DNA of 30,555 nt, taken from positions 1-30,555 of the forward strand of contig JAKAQR010000035.1 of the NCBI GenBank assembly GCA_021819725.1, written 5' to 3'. This document shows, one piece after another, positions 27,145 through 30,555 of this stretch. Numbering within the stretch: position 1 is the stretch's first letter; each line of letters opens with the position of its first letter. Below the pieces are notes generated by a model, which saw nothing but the letters and a program-made list of their open reading frames with translations, was not told where the DNA came from and searched no databases. A program made the position numbers and the translations under genes. The DNA is from Actinomycetes bacterium. GTDB taxonomy: Bacteria > Actinomycetota > Acidimicrobiia > Acidimicrobiales > Acidimicrobiaceae.

Positions 27145-28833
27145 TTAGAAGAACCTCCCATGGAGTACTGCCTCGGCGATCGGTCCGAGGGCAACGGCTG
27201 GAAAGAAGTTGAGAGCACCGACGAGGAGGATGACCCCGACGAGGAGGCCGGTGAACATCGGGGTCGCAGTCAAGAAGGTGCCAGCAGAGACCGGAACCTC
27301 CTCTTTGGCCGCCAACGATCCGGCAAGGGCAAGCACGGGTATAATGATCCCAAACCTCCCGATCAGCATGACGATCGCCCCAACGATATTGAAGTACGCG
27401 GTGTTCGATGAAAGACCCGCGAATGCCGATCCGTTGTTGTTACCCATAGAGGTAAAGGCATAGAGAATCTCGGAGAAGCCATGCGGCCCGTGATTCAGGA
27501 TCGCTGCCCTACCCGCCGGGATGGCGACCGTAATAGCAGTAAAGACCAGCACCGTGATCGGCATCACCAGAACGCCTACCGACGCCCAAATGATCTCGGT
27601 GCGTTGAATTTTCTTCTTGACATACTCAGGCGTTCGACCGACCATCAGTCCACCAATGAAGACGGTAAGCACGGCAAAGATGAGCATGGTGTACATCCCG
27701 CTACCGATACCACCCGGCGAAATCTCATCATACATCATGCCGGCGAGCATTCCCATGCCTCCGATTGGGGTATAGGAGTCAGCAGACGAGTTGACCGAGC
27801 CTGTCGACGTCTGGGTAGAGGCAATGTTAAAGAGCACAGAGTTGTCAACACCAAACCTCGACTCCTTGCCGACCATATTGCCACGCGTGCTGGTGATGCC
27901 CGCAGCCCGAATCGCTGGATTGCCACCCTTCTCGGCCGCAAGCGAAAATGCGAAGGTTCCAGCGAAGAGGATGATCATCGCCATGAGCACGGCGACGCCC
28001 TCGCGCACGTTACCTACCATCTTCCCAAAGGTGTAGGTGAGTGCCACCGGGACACTCAAGAGCAGCACAATCTGAAGGAAGTTTGTGAATCCCGTCGGGT
28101 TCTCGAAGGGATGCGCAGAGTTGGCGTTGAAGAAGCCACCACCATTGGTGCCGAGTTGCTTGATAACCTCCTGGGAAGCGACTGGGCCTCGCAGGATGGT
28201 CTGATGCACGCCATTCAACACATTGTGGATGTGGGCAGGGCCGAGTAGCGTCTGCGGGGCACCCTGCCAGACGAAAACAAGGGTCATCACGATCGATACT
28301 GGAAGGAGCACGTAGATGATCCCACGAAGGGTGTCGATCCAAAAGTTACCCAGCGTGCCCGATCGCTTGCGGGCGAATCCGCGAATTACTGCGATCGCTA
28401 CCGCAACACCCACCGAAGCTGAAACAAAGTTCTGAACCGCAAGCGCCACCATCTGGGAGAGGTACGACATAGTCACGCCACCGGAGTAGTTCTGCCAGTT
28501 GGTGTTGGTCACGAACGAGACCGCAGTGTTAAAGGCAAGCGCGGGGGTGACTCCAGGTAGGTGCTCAGGGTTTAGGGGTAGATGCCCCTGTAACGCGAGC
28601 AATAGGTAGGTAATGACTAGGGATACAACCGAGAAGACAAGGAGCGAGCGGAGGTAACGCTTCCAGCTCTGTTCTGCATCACGTTGGATCCCCAAGAGCC
28701 GAAGCACTGGGCGTTCAATCCAATCCAAGAAATGAAGATGACCCTCGTAAACCGCCACGAGGTAAGCGCCAAGATACCGCCAGATCAGGCCGAGCACGAC
28801 AACGAGCAAGGCAACTTCGATTACGAACGCCAT
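27145..28833 (-). CDS. kdpA: Potassium-transporting ATPase subunit A (channel subunit)
   Basis: 562 residues, full length for the family. The four selectivity-filter-like segments are visible, for example VTNTNWQNYSGG, QLGTNGGGFFNANSAHPFENP, STRGNMVG and FTSMGNNNGSAFAG. Ten membrane spans are expected. The ATG at 28833 is preceded by GGAGG with a six-base gap. No kdpF reading frame is found in the 60 bases upstream, and kdpD/kdpE are not in the window. Confidence 0.97.
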   Translation of the reverse strand: MAFVIEVALLVVVLGLIWRYLGAYLVAVYEGHLHFLDWIERPVLRLLGIQRDAEQSWKRYLRSLLVFSVVSLVITYLLLALQGHLPLNPEHLPGVTPALAFNTAVSFVTNTNWQNYSGGVTMSYLSQMVALAVQNFVSASVGVAVAIAVIRGFARKRSGTLGNFWIDTLRGIIYVLLPVSIVMTLVFVWQGAPQTLLGPAHIHNVLNGVHQTILRGPVASQEVIKQLGTNGGGFFNANSAHPFENPTGFTNFLQIVLLLSVPVALTYTFGKMVGNVREGVAVLMAMIILFAGTFAFSLAAEKGGNPAIRAAGITSTRGNMVGKESRFGVDNSVLFNIASTQTSTGSVNSSADSYTPIGGMGMLAGMMYDEISPGGIGSGMYTMLIFAVLTVFIGGLMVGRTPEYVKKKIQRTEIIWASVGVLVMPITVLVFTAITVAIPAGRAAILNHGPHGFSEILYAFTSMGNNNGSAFAGLSSNTAYFNIVGAIVMLIGRFGIIIPVLALAGSLAAKEEVPVSAGTFLTATPMFTGLLVGVILLVGALNFFPAVALGPIAEAVLHGRFF

Positions 28834-29010
28834 GGGGCCTCCAACAACTTGATCATGACGCCACGTTAGAGGTCACTACCTGCGATAAGAAAGGGTTGAG
28901 TACGATGTTGAGAGTCTGTTGACGAGGTTTGCAGCCAGCGTCAATAAGTATTGATCTTTGCGGTACCAGTGTTGGGAGCCGACGGAATGCTAACCCCGTC
29001 TTGAAAGGTT

Positions 29011-29081
29011 GGGTCAGTCGGAGCCTTGGTCGCTGACCCAGGTGAGGATATATTTCTGCCTATGAATCCTCGCTCACCTGG
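29011..29081 (-). promoter_or_regulatory. Tandem hairpins upstream of kdpABC
   Basis: GGGTCAG (29011-29017) pairs with CTGACCC (29033-29039). Next to it CCAGGTGA (29038-29045) pairs with TCACCTGG (29074-29081), enclosing an inner GGAT/ATCC stem. The two hairpins share two bases, so they compete at the junction. They lie about 180-250 nt upstream of kdpA in the direction of transcription, where a potassium- or nucleotide-responsive leader could act. I could not match it to the c-di-AMP (ydaO) riboswitch. Confidence 0.4.
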
Positions 29082-29417
29082 TCGTATGAATACTTTGGAC
29101 CTGGAAGGTTTGCTGGCAATGTTCAAGGTGGCACGAGCGCACACCGCAACGCCGTGACTGCCTGGCGAACTACAAGCCGACAGCAAGCGTCCCAACAGAC
29201 GGCGATCCTCCCGCCGACTGAGAATCCCCTCAATCCTCTGTATTTTGGCCGATCCGGTATTCCCTCACGCCCCGCGTGCGGGACTTTTCCAGTTTTGGCG
29301 CCAACGCGCCATCAAATTCACGACTTCTAAGCGCCAACCGATGTCCATTGACCGGTTTTCAGCGCATTGCTCACCCTGGAGTCATTTTGTACCCAGTTTC
29401 GCCAATAAATCAAGACA

Positions 29418-29454
29418 GTTTCGCAAACGGCCCTTGGTGGGCTGTTTGCGAAAC
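29418..29454. repeat. 16-bp stem inverted repeat
   Basis: GTTTCGCAAACGGCCC, a five-base loop TTGGT, then GGGCTGTTTGCGAAAC. All 16 pairs form, one of them a G-T wobble. There is no T-run. It is by far the longest hairpin in the window. It could be a terminator, a recombination site or a small mobile repeat. Confidence 0.7.
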
Positions 29455-29889
29455 CCACCTGAGCTGGGAGAATAGGAATGAGAAAGCATCAGCTATCCTC
29501 TGCTAATTATGCGACTATCCTTTCTTAACGCTAGCCATAGAACCACGGCGAACTGGGGCTGCGTATCGAAGGCTAGAACGAAGTCATAAAATACTCCGCG
29601 GATTTGCGCTGAGTGCGAGTGACCAGCTTTTCTTGAGCGGACCAACTACGTGACCAATACTCCCATCGGACTAAGCATCTGTCGTTACGGACCTGAGGCT
29701 GACCATCGCCTCATAGGTAACTAAGGCCTCCGTTGTTTCATCGCAGGTAGCCTTCTAAACCCCAGTGATCTATTTTTCAGGTCGTGCCGACATTGATGCT
29801 GAGACCTAGTGAATCCAGACCTCCCAAATCATGCGCGTTTGTCATGCAGCCATTTTGGCCCCAAATACCCTCGCTGAACTGGAATCCCG

Positions 29890-29956
29890 GTAGGGACCGC
29901 CCTTGCGGCCGGCCCCCCGGACAGATCCCATCGTGCGGGACTACCGCAATGGGCTC
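29890..29956 (-). ncRNA. Group II intron domains V and VI (3' end)
   Basis: Reading the minus strand, GAGCCCATTGCGG...CCGCACGATGGGATC forms the domain V hairpin (29924-29956), with the GAGC start and the CAC/CG internal bulge typical of catalytic domain V. TGT then leads into a GC-rich domain VI hairpin (about 29895-29920). The CTAC end is near 29890. The reverse-transcriptase stop codon lies inside domain V, as is common in this intron type. The exact splice site is inferred. Confidence 0.6.
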
Positions 29957-30555
29957 CTGCCTTGGGTCCTGGCGGCAAAGCGCAGGCTCGGGTGGGGATG
30001 CACAATGCGGGCAGGGGGCAACCACCGTTCGTCGATCCGGCTGAAACGCTCCCAGGTCATCCGGCTGCGCTGGCTTCGGCGCCGAAGCGTCTCTCGCCAG
30101 AGTCGTCTCACTTGGTCGCGAAAGGCCGATACCGCGTCGATGTTGCCTGGCACTGCGTAGTAGTTGAAGTGTCCCCTCACTACGCTTGCCAGCCATTGCC
30201 CCTGCTCGGGGATGGACCGATGTCGGCGTCGTCGAAGCTCGGTCTTTACCTGCTTCAGTTTCGCTCGCATCCGCTTTGCGATGGTGACGCGCCGGAGCCA
30301 GAAGCGCCCGTCCCTGGTCTTTCCACAGATGTGGGTAAAGCCCAGGAAGTCAAAGGTCTCTGGCTTCTTGAGGCCCCGCTCTCTTCGGTTCTGCGCCGCA
30401 AAGCGACCGAACTCGATGAGGCGGGTCTTGTCCGGATGCAGTTCCAAGTTGAACTTCGCGAATCGTTCACGAAGGTCGCGGAGGAACTGCCTTGCATCAC
30501 CAAGGTTCTGGAACCCGACCACGAAGTCATCGGCAAACCGCGAGACGATCATGTC
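29941..30555 (-). CDS. ltrA: Group II intron reverse transcriptase/maturase (partial, C-terminal part)
   Basis: 204 codons visible; the frame runs off the right window edge. It begins inside the polymerase domain with SRFADDFVVGFQ (FADD in place of the usual YADD). LELHPDKTRLIEFGRFA and ETFDFLGFTHICGKTRDGRF follow, the standard group II order. The rest is the maturase X domain with the GHFNYYAVPGN motif, ending in FAARTQGRSPLR. No HNH endonuclease domain is present. The protein splices its host intron RNA and copies it into DNA. It appears intact as far as seen. Confidence 0.92.
   Translation of the reverse strand, partial: DMIVSRFADDFVVGFQNLGDARQFLRDLRERFAKFNLELHPDKTRLIEFGRFAAQNRRERGLKKPETFDFLGFTHICGKTRDGRFWLRRVTIAKRMRAKLKQVKTELRRRRHRSIPEQGQWLASVVRGHFNYYAVPGNIDAVSAFRDQVRRLWRETLRRRSQRSRMTWERFSRIDERWLPPARIVHPHPSLRFAARTQGRSPLR

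Larger units (their letters stand above)
28834..29889. other. Kdp leader and gene-free stretch
   Basis: About 1.05 kb without a supported gene. It holds an inverted repeat TTGACG/CGTCAA at 28919-28944, the hairpins at 29011-29081, and the long repeat at 29418-29454. The section 29225-29310 has short palindromes that might be the end of an insertion sequence, but I cannot name it. Confidence 0.45.

Noticed and set aside
28860..29220. c-di-AMP (ydaO) riboswitch upstream of kdpA.
   Set aside because: Only short, scattered likeness to the consensus; the conserved core could not be aligned by eye.
29777..30196. 139-codon minus-strand frame over the intron end.
   Set aside because: It overlaps the reverse-transcriptase gene and the domain V RNA in another frame and looks like a shadow.

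Overview
The window looks like a chromosomal piece of an actinobacterium with moderate GC, judged by eye at mid-to-upper 50s percent. The pointers are a mycothiol-type maleylpyruvate-isomerase (MDMPI) protein, an F420 (deazaflavin)-dependent nitroreductase of the Ddn type, and starts that look leaderless. An iron-oxidising or acidophilic member of the Acidimicrobiia is my best guess, but nothing here proves it.

Left part (1-6970). A split transketolase pair (149-1773, minus) is divergent from a soxR gene (1837-2373, plus). A perfect palindromic SoxR box lies between them. It sits in a leftward promoter with the SoxR-type 19-bp spacer and may give a leaderless transketolase mRNA. About 1 kb of apparently gene-free DNA follows, with a possible worn group II intron end. 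Next come an APC-type permease with a folded, ribosome-site-masking leader, a translationally coupled LRV/HEAT-like repeat protein, and a class I methyltransferase.

Middle part (6971-19767). A metallophosphoesterase and an amidase form a minus-strand pair. Upstream of them are two decayed genes: a frameshifted MFS transporter and the front half of an IphP-type tyrosine phosphatase. Then come an M20 metallopeptidase, a convergent short-chain dehydrogenase, an MDMPI-fold protein, and a complete five-gene dipeptide/oligopeptide-type ABC importer in one operon. With the amidase and M20 enzyme, this suggests uptake and hydrolysis of peptides or amides.

Right part (19768-30555). This part is gene-poor and shows genome decay: an ISL3-like transposase scrap and a frameshifted unknown gene. 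They are followed by a PerR-like Fur-family regulator, a Ddn-type reductase and a universal stress protein. The kdpABC potassium pump operon (minus) has a long hairpin-rich leader and no visible kdpF, kdpD or kdpE. The window ends inside a group II intron reverse transcriptase, whose domain V/VI RNA can be read at 29890-29956. I found no rRNA, tRNA or CRISPR array.
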